Below are positions 1 through 8,173 of a DNA stretch of 50,045 nucleotides, in pieces. The notes under the pieces were generated by a model, which made no database searches, was not told where the DNA came from, and saw only the letters and a list, made by a program, of their open reading frames with translations. The stretch lies in assembly GCF_027587195.1 (NCBI RefSeq), contig NZ_JAPDDP010000056.1, forward strand, positions 1-50,045, read 5' to 3'. The position numbers were made by a program, and so were the translations under genes. The first letter of the stretch is position 1; each line of letters opens with the position of its first letter. The DNA is from Solirubrobacter phytolaccae (lineage in GTDB: Bacteria; Actinomycetota; Thermoleophilia; Solirubrobacterales; Solirubrobacteraceae).

Positions 1-101
1 GGCGGCGGCGGTGGCCGTGGCGGCGGAGGCGGTGGCTTCGGCGGCGGCGGTGGCCGTGGCGGCGGAGGCGGCGGCTTCGGCGGCGGCGGTGGCCGTGGCG
101 G
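1..101 (+). repeat. 39-bp in-frame tandem repeat coding a Gly/Arg/Phe tail
   Basis: Units at 1-39 and 40-78 differ at one base (ggt/ggc in codon 11), and a third partial unit runs 79-101 before diverging. Each unit encodes 13 residues, [13 protein letters not shown]. Because the length is a multiple of three, copy-number changes would keep the frame. The array probably extends left beyond the window. Confidence 0.9.
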
Positions 102-132
102 TCAGGGCGGTCCCCCGCGAGGTGGTCGCTGA
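1..132 (+). CDS. rpsC: 30S ribosomal protein S3, C-terminal tail (partial)
   Basis: Only the last 43 codons and the stop (TGA 130-132) are in the window. They encode a tail made almost entirely of Gly, with Arg and Phe at regular intervals, ending in [11 protein letters not shown]. The identity as S3 rests on position: rpsC precedes rplP in nearly all bacteria, and S3 often carries a variable basic C-terminal tail. The conserved KH and C-terminal domains lie off the left edge, so the call cannot be confirmed from residues. The stop overlaps the rplP start by one base (TGATG), implying translational coupling. The RGG/FGG composition is unusual for a core ribosomal protein and is created by a 39-base tandem repeat. 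Confidence 0.75.
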   Translation, partial: GGGGGRGGGGGGFGGGGGRGGGGGGFGGGGGRGGQGGPPRGGR

Positions 133-548
133 TGCTTTCCCCTAAGCGCGTCAAGTTCCGCAAGGTCCATCGCGGGCGCCGGCATGGCCTCTCGCGCGGT
201 CAGCAGACGGTCAACTTCGGCGAGTACGGCCTCAAGGCCACCGAAGCGGGCTGGCTGACGAACCGCCAGATCGAGGCGGCTCGTATCGCGATGACCCGCA
301 AGATCAAGCGTGGCGGCAAGGTGTGGATCAACGTCTTCCCGGACAAGGCCTTCACCAAGAAGCCGGCCGAGACCCGCATGGGTTCCGGTAAGGGCAACCC
401 GGAGGGCTGGGTTGCCGTCGTCAAGCCGGGTCGCGTGATGTTCGAGCTCTCCGGCGTGCCGGAGGATCTCGCTCGCGAGGCCATGCGCCTGGCCGGCCAC
501 AAGCTGCCCGTGAAGACCAAGTTCGTGCTGCGAGAGGACGGTCAGTGA
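132..548 (+). CDS. rplP: 50S ribosomal protein L16
   Basis: 138 residues, the usual L16 length. It starts [16 protein letters not shown], the conserved L16 N-terminus, and carries [18 protein letters not shown] in the second half. L16 binds 23S rRNA near the peptidyl transferase centre and helps position tRNA. The ATG overlaps the rpsC stop by one base and its own stop overlaps the rpmC start by one base (TGATG at 546-550), so it is coupled on both sides. Codon use shows many CGT and GGT codons, as in highly expressed genes. Confidence 0.98.
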   Translation: MLSPKRVKFRKVHRGRRHGLSRGQQTVNFGEYGLKATEAGWLTNRQIEAARIAMTRKIKRGGKVWINVFPDKAFTKKPAETRMGSGKGNPEGWVAVVKPGRVMFELSGVPEDLAREAMRLAGHKLPVKTKFVLREDGQ

Positions 549-760
549 TGAAGGCGTCCGAACTTCGCGACCTGGACGACAAGGGCCTGCGCGAGCATCT
601 CGCCACGGCCCGGCGTGAGCTGTTCGGCCTGCGTCTGCAGCACGCCACCGGCGAGCTGGAGAACACCGCGGGCATGAGCTCCGCCAAGCGCGACGTCGCT
701 CGCGCCCTGACCGTCGCGCGTCAGCGCGGCATCGACCCGACACAGAAGAACAATGGCTGA
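548..760 (+). CDS. rpmC: 50S ribosomal protein L29
   Basis: 70 residues beginning [14 protein letters not shown]. It contains the LFGLRLQHATGELENTAG stretch typical of L29, which sits at the peptide exit tunnel and helps dock trigger factor and SRP. The ATG at 548 overlaps the rplP stop. A GTG at 545 is also in frame but would overlap rplP more deeply and adds one residue, so ATG is preferred. The 3' end overlaps the rpsQ start by eight bases. Confidence 0.97.
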   Translation: MKASELRDLDDKGLREHLATARRELFGLRLQHATGELENTAGMSSAKRDVARALTVARQRGIDPTQKNNG

Positions 761-1319
761 ATCCGAAGAGACAACTGAGAACGTGGAGGAGGTGACCTCC
801 ACGGAGGCGGCCGCCGAAGCGCCTGCCTCCGAGGAGAAGCCCTCCGCTCCCACGGCGACGCGCCGTGAGCGCAACGCTGCCGCGCGTGCGGCCAAGGCCA
901 AGAAGGCCGACGGCCCGCGCACGCTCGAGGAGCGCCTGGCCGAGCGCCAGGCCCACAAGGAGCGCAACGCCGCCCAGCGGCGTCGCTACCGCGCGAAGCA
1001 GAAGGTCAAGCGCGCCGAGGCGCGTGCGGCCGCCCCCGCCGTCGAGGAGCAGCACGCTCCCGAGCACGGCCCGGGCCGTCCGAAGGTGCGCCAGGGGATC
1101 GTGGTGTCCGACAAGCCGGACAAGACGGTCGTCGTGCGCGTGGACATCGCTCGCCGGCACCGCCGCTACCACAAGATCCTCCGCAGCTCGATCACCCTGC
1201 ACGTCCACGACGAGAGCAACAACGCCCATGAGGGCGACACGGTTCGCGTCCAGGAGTGCCGGCCGATGTCGCGGACCAAGCGCTGGCGCCTCATCGAGGT
1301 CCTGGAGCGTGCCAAGTGA
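753..1319 (+). CDS. rpsQ: 30S ribosomal protein S17 with long N-terminal extension
   Basis: 188 residues against about 80-90 for typical S17. The conserved domain starts near residue 108 ([20 protein letters not shown]) and runs to the end ([16 protein letters not shown]); S17 is a primary 16S rRNA binder. Residues 1-105 are an extension: an acidic/Ala part (1-35), then a highly charged Arg/Lys/Ala/Glu helix-like segment (36-90) with repeated [13 protein letters not shown]-type patterns. No start near residue 100 gives a normal-length S17 with a Shine-Dalgarno, and ATG 753 overlaps rpmC by 8 bases like its coupled neighbours. The extension appears genuine, because its third codon positions stay GC-rich. 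Its role is unknown. Confidence 0.95.
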   Translation: MAESEETTENVEEVTSTEAAAEAPASEEKPSAPTATRRERNAAARAAKAKKADGPRTLEERLAERQAHKERNAAQRRRYRAKQKVKRAEARAAAPAVEEQHAPEHGPGRPKVRQGIVVSDKPDKTVVVRVDIARRHRRYHKILRSSITLHVHDESNNAHEGDTVRVQECRPMSRTKRWRLIEVLERAK

Positions 1320-1684
1320 TCCAGAACGAGACCCGACTGCGCGTCGCCGACAACACCGGCGCGCGCGAGATCCTCACGATTCGCGTCATGGGCGGCTCGC
1401 GCCGTCGCTACGCGGGCGTGGGGGACATCATCGTCGCCACGGTCAAGCAGGCCACGCCGAACGGCACGGTCAAGAAGGGCGATGTCGTCAAGGCGGTCGT
1501 CGTGCGCACCCGTAAGGAGTTCGGGCGCGAGGACGGCACCTACATCGCCTTCGATGAGAACGCTGCCGTGATCATCGACGCTCAGAACAACCCGCGCGGC
1601 ACGCGCATCTTCGGCCCGGTGGCGCGCGAGCTGCGCGACGGCGGGTTCATGAAGATCGTGTCGCTCGCGCCCGAGGTGCTCTAG
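1316..1684 (+). CDS. rplN: 50S ribosomal protein L14
   Basis: 122 residues from a GTG start at 1316 overlapping the rpsQ stop (GTGA), exactly the canonical L14 length. It begins (M)[17 protein letters not shown], the universal L14 N-terminus, and ends [13 protein letters not shown]14 lies at the subunit interface and binds 23S rRNA with L19. A longer reading frame opens at 1256, but its extra 20 residues match no L14, so the internal GTG is chosen. Confidence 0.97.
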   Translation: MIQNETRLRVADNTGAREILTIRVMGGSRRRYAGVGDIIVATVKQATPNGTVKKGDVVKAVVVRTRKEFGREDGTYIAFDENAAVIIDAQNNPRGTRIFGPVARELRDGGFMKIVSLAPEVL

Positions 1685-1686
1685 CC

Positions 1687-2004
1687 ATGGCGAAGATTCG
1701 CAGCGACGACACGGTGATCGTGATCTCCGGCAAGGACAAGGGGAAGACCGGCAAGGTCATCCGCGTCGAGCCGGCGAACCAGCGCGTGTACGTCGAAGGC
1801 CTGAACATGATCAAGCGCCACCAGCGCCCGGTGCCGGGCCGACCCAATCTCGAGGTCGGCGTCATCGAGCGCGAGGCGTCGATTCACATCTCCAACGTGG
1901 CGCTCGTGGACCCCAAGGACCACAAGCCCACGCGTGTGGGAGTCACTCGCGAGGGCGGGGTGCGCAAGCGCGTCTCCCGTCGCTCTGGTACGGAGCTCGA
2001 CTGA
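1687..2004 (+). CDS. rplX: 50S ribosomal protein L24
   Basis: 105 residues with the KOW motif near the N-terminus ([20 protein letters not shown]) that binds 23S rRNA at the start of subunit assembly. It begins two bases after the rplN stop, and its stop overlaps the rplE ATG by one base (TGATG). Length and end ([15 protein letters not shown]) are normal for the family. Confidence 0.97.
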   Translation: MAKIRSDDTVIVISGKDKGKTGKVIRVEPANQRVYVEGLNMIKRHQRPVPGRPNLEVGVIEREASIHISNVALVDPKDHKPTRVGVTREGGVRKRVSRRSGTELD

Positions 2005-2600
2005 TGGCACGACTGAAGGACCGATACAACGACGAGATCCGCGCGCAGCTCGTGGAGGAGTTCAAGTACTCGACGCCGATGCAGGCGCCGAAGCTGGTCA
2101 AGGTGACGCTCAACATGGGCGTCGGCGAGGCCAAGCAGGACTCCAAGATGCTGGAGACCGCGAAGTCGCAACTTGCCGACATCGCCGGCCAGCAGCCGAA
2201 CATCCGCCGCGCGCGCAAGTCCGTCGCCAACTTCAAGCTCCGCGAGGGCATGCCGGTGGGCCTGACGGTCACCCTGCGTGACCAGCGGGCCTACGAGTTC
2301 CTGGACCGCCTGGTCTCGGTTGCCATCCCGCGCCTGCGCGACTTCCGGGGTCTGAACCCGAAGTCGTTCGACGGCCGTGGCAACTACAACACGGGCATCA
2401 AGGAACACGTCATCTTCCCGGAGATCGACTACGACACGGTTGATGCCGTCCGTGGTTTCGACATCGCGATCACGACGACCGCCAAGACTGACGGCGAGGC
2501 GTTCACGCTGCTCGACGCTCTGGGCCTGCCCTTCGCACGCGACGGGCGCCCGAAGCAGTACGTGAGCCTCCGCAACAGCGAAGCCGTCGCCGCAACATAG
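2004..2600 (+). CDS. rplE: 50S ribosomal protein L5
   Basis: 198 residues, somewhat longer than the common 180. It carries [16 protein letters not shown] near the N-terminus and the [17 protein letters not shown] block typical of L5, which binds 5S rRNA and contacts P-site tRNA and S13. It is coupled to rplX by a one-base overlap. About 15 extra residues at the C-terminus ([15 protein letters not shown]) explain the length. A 19-base gap with AGAGAGAA follows before rpsN. Confidence 0.97.
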   Translation: MARLKDRYNDEIRAQLVEEFKYSTPMQAPKLVKVTLNMGVGEAKQDSKMLETAKSQLADIAGQQPNIRRARKSVANFKLREGMPVGLTVTLRDQRAYEFLDRLVSVAIPRLRDFRGLNPKSFDGRGNYNTGIKEHVIFPEIDYDTVDAVRGFDIAITTTAKTDGEAFTLLDALGLPFARDGRPKQYVSLRNSEAVAAT

Positions 2601-2619
2601 ACAAGAGAGAACTTCTCGA

Positions 2620-2805
2620 ATGGCTAAGACATCCAAGATCGTCGCCTCGCAGCGCACGCCCAAGTACAAGACGCGTCAGCAGTCACGCTGCCGTCGGTGC
2701 GGGCGTCCGCGCGCGGTGTACCGCAAGTTCGGCATCTGCCGTCTGTGCCTGCGCCAGCTGGCCCACAACGGCATGATCCCCGGCATGACGAAGTCGAGCT
2801 GGTAG
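2620..2805 (+). CDS. rpsN: 30S ribosomal protein S14, zinc-binding type Z
   Basis: 61 residues with two CxxC pairs ([20 protein letters not shown]), the zinc ribbon of the short S14 form. It ends [11 protein letters not shown], the usual end of this form. S14 is part of the 30S head. The zinc form in the main operon is typical of actinobacteria, which often keep a zinc-free paralogue elsewhere under Zur control; that paralogue is not in this window. Confidence 0.97.
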   Translation: MAKTSKIVASQRTPKYKTRQQSRCRRCGRPRAVYRKFGICRLCLRQLAHNGMIPGMTKSSW

Positions 2806-2812
2806 GTCCATC

Positions 2813-3220
2813 ATGTCGATGACCGACCCCATCGCGGACTTCCTCACGCGGATCCGCAACGGCATCATGGCCGCGCACGAGACGGTGGAGATCCCCTCCA
2901 GCACGTTCAAGCGCGAGCTCGCCCGCATCCTCACGGAGCAGGGCTACATCGAGGGCTTCGACGAGGCTCCGGGCGTGCCCGGCTCCGCCGCCGACAAGAT
3001 CCTCATCCGCCTCAAGTACACTGAGAACCGGACTTCGGTGATCTCCGGCCTGCGCCGGGTGTCCCGCCCCGGTCAGCGTCGGTACGTCGACTCCAAGTCG
3101 ATCCCGAAGGTTCTCGGTGGCATGGGCACCACCATCGTGTCCACCTCGCACGGTGTCATGACCGGCCACGAGGCCCGCGCTGCGGGCGTCGGTGGCGAGC
3201 TCGTGGCCGAGGTCTGGTAA
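2813..3220 (+). CDS. rpsH: 30S ribosomal protein S8
   Basis: 135 residues, starting MSMTDPIADFLTRIRNG and containing the C-terminal STSHGVMTGHEAR block. S8 binds the central domain of 16S rRNA, and in other bacteria it represses spc operon translation by binding near rplE. ATG lies seven bases after the rpsN stop. A second in-frame ATG (codon 3) is possible. No clear S8-binding mimic was identified near rplE by eye. Confidence 0.97.
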   Translation: MSMTDPIADFLTRIRNGIMAAHETVEIPSSTFKRELARILTEQGYIEGFDEAPGVPGSAADKILIRLKYTENRTSVISGLRRVSRPGQRRYVDSKSIPKVLGGMGTTIVSTSHGVMTGHEARAAGVGGELVAEVW

Positions 3221-3226
3221 TCCGCA

Positions 3227-3760
3227 ATGTCCCGCATCGGTAGAAAGCCCATCCCCGTGCCCTCGTCCGTGACTGTCACGGTCGAGCCCGAGGTCGTGCG
3301 CGTCAGCGGGCCCCGGGGCAACCTCGAGGAGCGCAAGAACCGCGCCATCGAGGTCGTCCAGGAAGATGGCCAGCTGCTCGTCTCCCGTCCGACCGATCGC
3401 GCCGAGCACCGGGCCCTGCACGGGCTCACGCGCTCCCTGGTCGCGAACATGGTCGAAGGCGTGACCGTCGGCTTCACGAAGACGCTCGAGATCCAGGGCG
3501 TCGGTTACCGCGCCCAGCTCAAGGGCCGTGACCTGGAGCTCGCTCTCGGCTACTCGCACCCCGTGCCGATCAAGGCGCCGGAGGGCATCGAGTTCGAGGT
3601 CCCGCAGCCCACGCGCGTGATCATCAAGGGCAACTCCAAGCAGGTTGTCGGCGAGATCGCGGCCATCATTCGCAAGCAGCGTCCGCCGGAGCCCTACAAG
3701 GGCAAGGGCATCCGCTATCAGGGCGAGTACGTGGCCCGGAAGGTCGGTAAGCGCGCATGA
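3227..3760 (+). CDS. rplF: 50S ribosomal protein L6
   Basis: 177 residues, the standard length. It starts [15 protein letters not shown] and holds two L6 repeats. The second ends with [18 protein letters not shown], the L6 signature that binds 23S rRNA near the factor-binding site. The stop overlaps the rplR start by four bases (ATGA at 3757-3760). Confidence 0.98.
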   Translation: MSRIGRKPIPVPSSVTVTVEPEVVRVSGPRGNLEERKNRAIEVVQEDGQLLVSRPTDRAEHRALHGLTRSLVANMVEGVTVGFTKTLEIQGVGYRAQLKGRDLELALGYSHPVPIKAPEGIEFEVPQPTRVIIKGNSKQVVGEIAAIIRKQRPPEPYKGKGIRYQGEYVARKVGKRA

Positions 3761-4110
3761 CGGTTCTGTCTCCTCCTGCGAAGCGCCTCAAGCGTCGCCG
3801 CCGTGTCCGTGCGAAGGTGCACGGCTCCGCTGTGCGCCCGCGCATCTCGGTGTTCCGCTCCAACCGCGGCATCTTCGCCCAGCTCATCGACGACGACGCC
3901 GGCCTCACGCTGGCCTCGGTCCAGTGGACCGAGGACGCGCTGAAGTCGCTCAAGCCGATGGAGCAGGCGACGGAGGCGGGCAAGCTGCTCGCCACCCGCG
4001 CCAAGGACGCCGGCATCGACACCGCTGTGTTCGACCGCGGCGGCTACCAGTACCACGGCCGTGTCAAGGCCCTGGCCGAGGGCGCCCGTGAGGGCGGCCT
4101 GAGCTTCTAA
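3757..4110 (+). CDS. rplR: 50S ribosomal protein L18
   Basis: 117 residues. It has a basic N-terminus ([16 protein letters not shown]), the [20 protein letters not shown] block, and the terminal [20 protein letters not shown] motif of L18, which binds 5S rRNA. It is coupled to rplF by ATGA. A 23-base spacer with a GAAGGA Shine-Dalgarno (4124-4129) separates it from rpsE. Confidence 0.97.
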   Translation: MTVLSPPAKRLKRRRRVRAKVHGSAVRPRISVFRSNRGIFAQLIDDDAGLTLASVQWTEDALKSLKPMEQATEAGKLLATRAKDAGIDTAVFDRGGYQYHGRVKALAEGAREGGLSF

Positions 4111-4133
4111 GACCGCTACCCTCGAAGGACTCC

Positions 4134-4751
4134 ATGGCAGCCCCCGATCGATCCATCTCAGCCTCTGGCTACGACCTCGAGGAACGCGTCGTCGAGATCA
4201 ACCGCGTCGCCAAGGTCGTCAAGGGCGGCCGGCGCTTCTCGTTCACGGCGCTGGTCGTTGTCGGCGACGGGAACGGCGTCGTCGGTGTTGGCTACGGCAA
4301 GGCCAACGAGGTTCCGCTCGCAATCCAGAAGGGCGTCGAGCGCGCGAAGAAGAACCTGTTCCAGGTTCCGCGCCACGGCTCGACGATCACCCATCAGACC
4401 ACGGGCATCTTCGGCTCCGGCCGTGTGTTCCTCAAGCCCGCGTCTCCCGGTACCGGCGTCATCGCCGGTGGCGGTGTGCGCGCGGTGCTCGAGCTCGCGG
4501 GTATCCACGACATCCTCTCGAAGTCGCTGGGCTCGCAGAACCCGATCAACCTGGTCAAGGCGACCATCGCCGGCCTGCAGGACCTGCGCAAGCCGGAGGA
4601 GATCGCGAAGCTTCGCGGGCTCTCGGTGGACAAGGTCCTCGGGCTGAGCTCCAAGCAGCCGGTCGCGACCTCGACCATTGGCGATGGTGCGTCCACGGAC
4701 GCCGACGACACTCAGGCCGAGGCCACCTCGGAGGAGGTCGCAACCGCATGA
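4134..4751 (+). CDS. rpsE: 30S ribosomal protein S5
   Basis: 205 residues, longer than the ~166 of E. coli because of an Asp/Glu/Ala-rich tail (residues ~175-205). The S5 core is complete: [32 protein letters not shown], and the [15 protein letters not shown] loop. S5 acts in decoding accuracy and in mRNA unwinding at the entry channel. The stop overlaps rpmD by four bases (ATGA). Confidence 0.98.
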   Translation: MAAPDRSISASGYDLEERVVEINRVAKVVKGGRRFSFTALVVVGDGNGVVGVGYGKANEVPLAIQKGVERAKKNLFQVPRHGSTITHQTTGIFGSGRVFLKPASPGTGVIAGGGVRAVLELAGIHDILSKSLGSQNPINLVKATIAGLQDLRKPEEIAKLRGLSVDKVLGLSSKQPVATSTIGDGASTDADDTQAEATSEEVATA

Positions 4752-4930
4752 GCAAGCTCGTCATCACCCAGGTCAAGTCCGCGAACGGCACGAATGGCCG
4801 TCAGCGGGACACGCTGCGCTCGCTCGGCCTGCGCGGCATCGGCAAGACGGTGGAGCGGCCCGACTCGGAGCCGCTGCGCGGCATGGTCCATGCCGTGCGC
4901 CACCTTGTAACGGTTGAGGAGAAGTCGTGA
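4748..4930 (+). CDS. rpmD: 50S ribosomal protein L30
   Basis: 60 residues, the bacterial L30 length. It begins [21 protein letters not shown] and continues with [20 protein letters not shown], the L30 consensus. It overlaps rpsE by four bases and rplO by four bases (GTGA at 4927-4930), placing it in a tightly coupled block. Confidence 0.96.
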   Translation: MSKLVITQVKSANGTNGRQRDTLRSLGLRGIGKTVERPDSEPLRGMVHAVRHLVTVEEKS

Positions 4931-5445
4931 GCGAGCGTGACGCTGTCAACGAGGAGCTGGCCGCCGAGGCGGTTGGCCTCCATTCGCTGAAGCCGGCTCC
5001 CGGCTCAAAGAAGGACCGCAAGCGCGTCGGTCGCGGCCATGGCTCCGGCCATGGCAAGACCTCGGGTCGTGGCCACAAGGGCTACAACTCGCGCGCCGGC
5101 GCGAAGGATCGCGCACGCTTCGAGGGTGGCCAGAATCCGCTGCACATGCGGATGCGCAAGTTGCGCGGGCCGAACAAGAAGATGTCGATGCCGTTCGAGA
5201 TGTTCCGGACGCACACGCAGCACGTGAATCTGGACGACCTCGAAGCGCGCTTCGACACCGGCGCGACCATCGGGCTCGAGGAGCTCAAGGCCGCGGGCCT
5301 CGCGAAGCAGCGGGGCGTGCCGGTCAAGATCCTCGGTCGTGGCGAGCTCACCAAGCAGTACACGGTGAACGTCCACAAGATCTCGGCCTCCGCGCGCTCG
5401 GCTATCGAGAGCGCCGGCGGCACCGTTCAGCTCATCGAGGACTAG
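4927..5445 (+). CDS. rplO: 50S ribosomal protein L15
   Basis: 172 residues from a GTG start. L15 proper starts near residue 17 ([20 protein letters not shown]) and includes the Gly-rich [16 protein letters not shown] segment that threads through 23S rRNA. The first ~16 residues ([16 protein letters not shown]) are an acidic extension not found in most L15. The start is chosen from the GTGA overlap with rpmD and the GAGGAGAAGTC ribosome-binding stretch just before it. A six-base gap follows before secY. Confidence 0.96.
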   Translation: MSERDAVNEELAAEAVGLHSLKPAPGSKKDRKRVGRGHGSGHGKTSGRGHKGYNSRAGAKDRARFEGGQNPLHMRMRKLRGPNKKMSMPFEMFRTHTQHVNLDDLEARFDTGATIGLEELKAAGLAKQRGVPVKILGRGELTKQYTVNVHKISASARSAIESAGGTVQLIED

Positions 5446-5451
5446 CTCACC

Positions 5452-6720
5452 GTGGTCTCCACGATCCTGCAGTCGTTCCGCGTCGCGGAGATCCGCAAGA
5501 AGCTGCTGTTCACGGCGGCGATCCTGGCGCTCTACCGGCTCGGTTCGTTCATCCCTGTCCCGAGCGTCAACGTCGACGCCGTCGAGGACATCCAGAACAA
5601 CTACTCGACGGGCGTGCTCAACCTGCTCGACACCTTCACCGGTGGCGGCTTGTCGAGAATCTCGTTGTTCGCGCTCGGGATCATGCCGTACATCACGGCG
5701 TCGATCATCCTGCAGCTCCTGGTCGTCGTCTCGCCTTCGCTGGAGAAGCTCCAGAAGGAGGGCGAGGTCGGCCAGGCGCGCATCACGCAGTACACGCGCT
5801 ACCTGACCGTCGGCCTGGCGGCCGCTCAGGCCGTCGGCTACACGTTCCTGTTCCGCTCGCAGGGCTCTGCGGGCGGCACGCCGGTGTTCGACGAGTTCAA
5901 CGCCGGCACCGTGATCCTCGTCGTGCTGTGTCTTACGGCGGGTTCCATCCTCGTCATGTGGATGGGTGAGCTCATCACGCAGCGCGGCATCGGCAACGGC
6001 ATCTCGCTGATGATCTTCGCCTCGATCGTGGCCGGCCTGCCGGGTGGCGTGACCACCTGGTGGACCAACCCGGACCCGGTCTTCAAGATCATCCTGCCGT
6101 TCCTGGCGCTCGGCGTCGTGGCCGCGGTGGTCTTCATCCAGGAAGGCCAGCGCCGGATCCCGATCCAGTACGCCAAACGCGTGATCGGCCGTCGCATGAG
6201 CTCGGGCGGGCAGACCTACCTGCCGCTGCGCGTGAACATGGCGGGCGTGATCCCGGTCATCTTCGCCGCGTCGATCATGGCGTTCCCGCCGACGATCGGT
6301 CAGCTCGTCCCGGGTCTCGAGGGGCTCGCGACGACGTTCAACCCCGGCGGCGTCTGGTACGTCGTCGGCGAGACGCTGATGATCATCATCTTCACGTACT
6401 TCTACACCGCGGTGACGTTCAACCCGGTGGATCAGGCGGACAACCTGCGCAAGTACGGCGGGTTCATCCCCGGCGTGCGCCCGGGGCGTCCGACGGCCGA
6501 GTTCCTCGACCGCATCCTGGCCCGCCTGACGTTCCCTGGTGCGCTCTACCTGGCAGCCGTGGCCGCGCTGCCGACCATCATCATCGCCACGACCAACGCG
6601 CCGTCGAGCTTCTACTTCGGTGGCACGTCACTGCTGATCGTCGTGGGCGTCGCCCTCGACACGATGAAGCAGCTCGAGGCGCAGCTGATGATGCGGAACT
6701 ACGAAGGCTTCCTCAAGTAG
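5452..6720 (+). CDS. secY: Preprotein translocase subunit SecY
   Basis: 422 residues with ten predicted membrane helices. SecY is the channel of the Sec translocon, with SecE and SecG. Family markers include the plug-side TGGGLSRISLFALGIMPYIT segment, the GNGISLMIFA loop and the ADNLRKYGGFIPG cytoplasmic loop that contacts SecA and ribosomes. The start is GTG at 5452, six bases after rplO. It is followed by adk after two bases, the standard actinobacterial order. Confidence 0.98.
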   Translation: MVSTILQSFRVAEIRKKLLFTAAILALYRLGSFIPVPSVNVDAVEDIQNNYSTGVLNLLDTFTGGGLSRISLFALGIMPYITASIILQLLVVVSPSLEKLQKEGEVGQARITQYTRYLTVGLAAAQAVGYTFLFRSQGSAGGTPVFDEFNAGTVILVVLCLTAGSILVMWMGELITQRGIGNGISLMIFASIVAGLPGGVTTWWTNPDPVFKIILPFLALGVVAAVVFIQEGQRRIPIQYAKRVIGRRMSSGGQTYLPLRVNMAGVIPVIFAASIMAFPPTIGQLVPGLEGLATTFNPGGVWYVVGETLMIIIFTYFYTAVTFNPVDQADNLRKYGGFIPGVRPGRPTAEFLDRILARLTFPGALYLAAVAALPTIIIATTNAPSSFYFGGTSLLIVVGVALDTMKQLEAQLMMRNYEGFLK

Positions 6721-6722
6721 GC

Positions 6723-7391
6723 ATGGCGGAGCTGAACCTCATCCTCCTGGGTCCCCCGGGGGCCGGTAAGGGCACCCAAGCCGCGCGCCTGCGCGAGGAC
6801 TTCGGGCTCGCCTACATCGGCACGGGTGATCTCCTGCGCGAGCACAAAGAGAGCAAGACCGAGCTCGGCCAGCGCGCGCAGGAGTACATGGACAACGGCG
6901 ACCTCGTCCCCGACGATCTGGTGATCTCGATGATCATCGACAAGATCGAAGAAGAGGGCGAAGACGGGTTCCTGCTCGACGGCTTCCCGCGCACGGTCGG
7001 CCAGGCCGACGCGCTGACGGAGGAGCTCGAGAAGCTCGGCCGGCGGCTCACGGCGGCGCTGCTCGTCGACGCGCCGGATGAGGTCGTCCTGCAGCGCCTG
7101 TCGGGGCGCCGCCAGTGCTCGAACGGGCATCTCTACCACGTGGAGTTCGACCCGCCCAAGCACGAGGACGTCTGCGACCAGGACGGCAAGCCGCTGTTCC
7201 GCCGCAAGGACGACGAGCCGGACACGATCCGCAAGCGCCTCGCGACGTACCACAAGCAGACCGAGCCGCTGCGCGACTACTACGAGGAGCGCGGCTACCT
7301 GCGGCGCTTCGACGGGACGCGCGACAAGACCGAGGTCCACGACCACATCCGCGCGACCTTGGCGACACTGCGCCTCGAGGAGCGGCTGTGA
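6723..7391 (+). CDS. adk: Adenylate kinase
   Basis: 222 residues. It catalyses ATP + AMP to 2 ADP. The P-loop GPPGAGKGT is at residues 10-18, the NMP-binding segment includes GTGDLLRE, and LLDGFPRTVGQA is present. It is a long form with a LID insertion, but the LID zinc site looks incomplete: C132-x2-G135 and C151-x2-D154 instead of CxxC...CxxC/D, with H136 a possible substitute ligand. A reading frame open from 6060 would fuse 221 unrelated residues antiparallel to SecY coding; the ATG two bases after secY is clearly the real start. The 3' end overlaps the map GTG by four bases. Confidence 0.97.
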   Translation: MAELNLILLGPPGAGKGTQAARLREDFGLAYIGTGDLLREHKESKTELGQRAQEYMDNGDLVPDDLVISMIIDKIEEEGEDGFLLDGFPRTVGQADALTEELEKLGRRLTAALLVDAPDEVVLQRLSGRRQCSNGHLYHVEFDPPKHEDVCDQDGKPLFRRKDDEPDTIRKRLATYHKQTEPLRDYYEERGYLRRFDGTRDKTEVHDHIRATLATLRLEERL

Positions 7392-8173
7392 TCATCAAGA
7401 AGTCACCCGCCGAGATCGACCAGATGGCCGCGGCGGGAGACATCTTGGTGCGGACGATGGACCTGCTGGCGGGCAAGATCCGGCCCGGCGTCACGACGCT
7501 GGAGCTGGACGCGGCCGCCGAGAAGTTCATCCGCTCGCAGGGCGCCACGCCGGCCTTCAAGGGCTACCGCGGCTTCCCGGGCTCGATCTGCGCCTCGCCG
7601 AACGACATGGTCGTGCACGGCATCCCGGGCAAGTTCAAGCTCCAGCGCGGGGACATCATCTCCGTCGACATCGGCGTGGTGAAGGACGGCTGGGTCGCTG
7701 ACGCCGCCCGCACCTTCCCGGTCGGCGACGTGTCGCCGGTGGCGATGCACCTCCTCGACGTCACGCGCGAGTCGCTGTTCAAGGCGGTCGAGCAGTGCGT
7801 GCCGGGCAACCGGCTCGGCGACGTCTCGCACGCCGTCCAGCAGCACGTCGAGTCCCAGGGCCTGTCGATCGTCCGGTCGCTGGTCGGGCACGGCGTCGGC
7901 CGGGACATGCACGAGGAGCCCCAGGTCCCGAACTACGGCACCCCGGGAAAGGGCACGCCGCTCGAAGAGGGCATGGTCCTCGCCGTCGAGCCGATGGTGA
8001 ACGCCGGCCGCCACATGGTCCGCATGGGCGACGACGGCTGGGCGATCTACTCCCAGGACGGCTCGCTGGCCGCCCACTTCGAGTTCACGATCGCGATCAC
8101 GGCTTCCGGCCCGCGCATCCTCACGCCGTGGCATCACCCGGAGGCCGCCGCCTCCGCGCCCGCCGCAGCGTAA
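7388..8173 (+). CDS. map: Methionine aminopeptidase, type I
   Basis: 261 residues from a GTG start overlapping adk (GTGA). It removes N-terminal Met from nascent proteins. Metal and catalytic ligands fit M24A: VVHGIP (substrate His), VDIGV and ADAARTF (Asp pair), GHGVGRDMHEEP (His), VEPMV (Glu) and FEFTIAI (Glu). It lacks the N-terminal zinc-finger extension seen in some actinobacterial forms. The C-terminal ~12 residues are Ala/Pro-rich. The last 53 bases overlap the convergent gene on the other strand. In many actinobacteria infA follows at this position; here it does not. Confidence 0.97.
   Translation: MIIKKSPAEIDQMAAAGDILVRTMDLLAGKIRPGVTTLELDAAAEKFIRSQGATPAFKGYRGFPGSICASPNDMVVHGIPGKFKLQRGDIISVDIGVVKDGWVADAARTFPVGDVSPVAMHLLDVTRESLFKAVEQCVPGNRLGDVSHAVQQHVESQGLSIVRSLVGHGVGRDMHEEPQVPNYGTPGKGTPLEEGMVLAVEPMVNAGRHMVRMGDDGWAIYSQDGSLAAHFEFTIAITASGPRILTPWHHPEAAASAPAAA

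Noticed and set aside
1-101. CRISPR array
   Set aside because: The repeat is contiguous, coding and in frame, with no spacers. No CRISPR array was seen elsewhere.
1256-1315. N-terminally extended L14
   Set aside because: The extra residues match no L14; GTG 1316 gives the exact 122-residue form and a coupled GTGA overlap.
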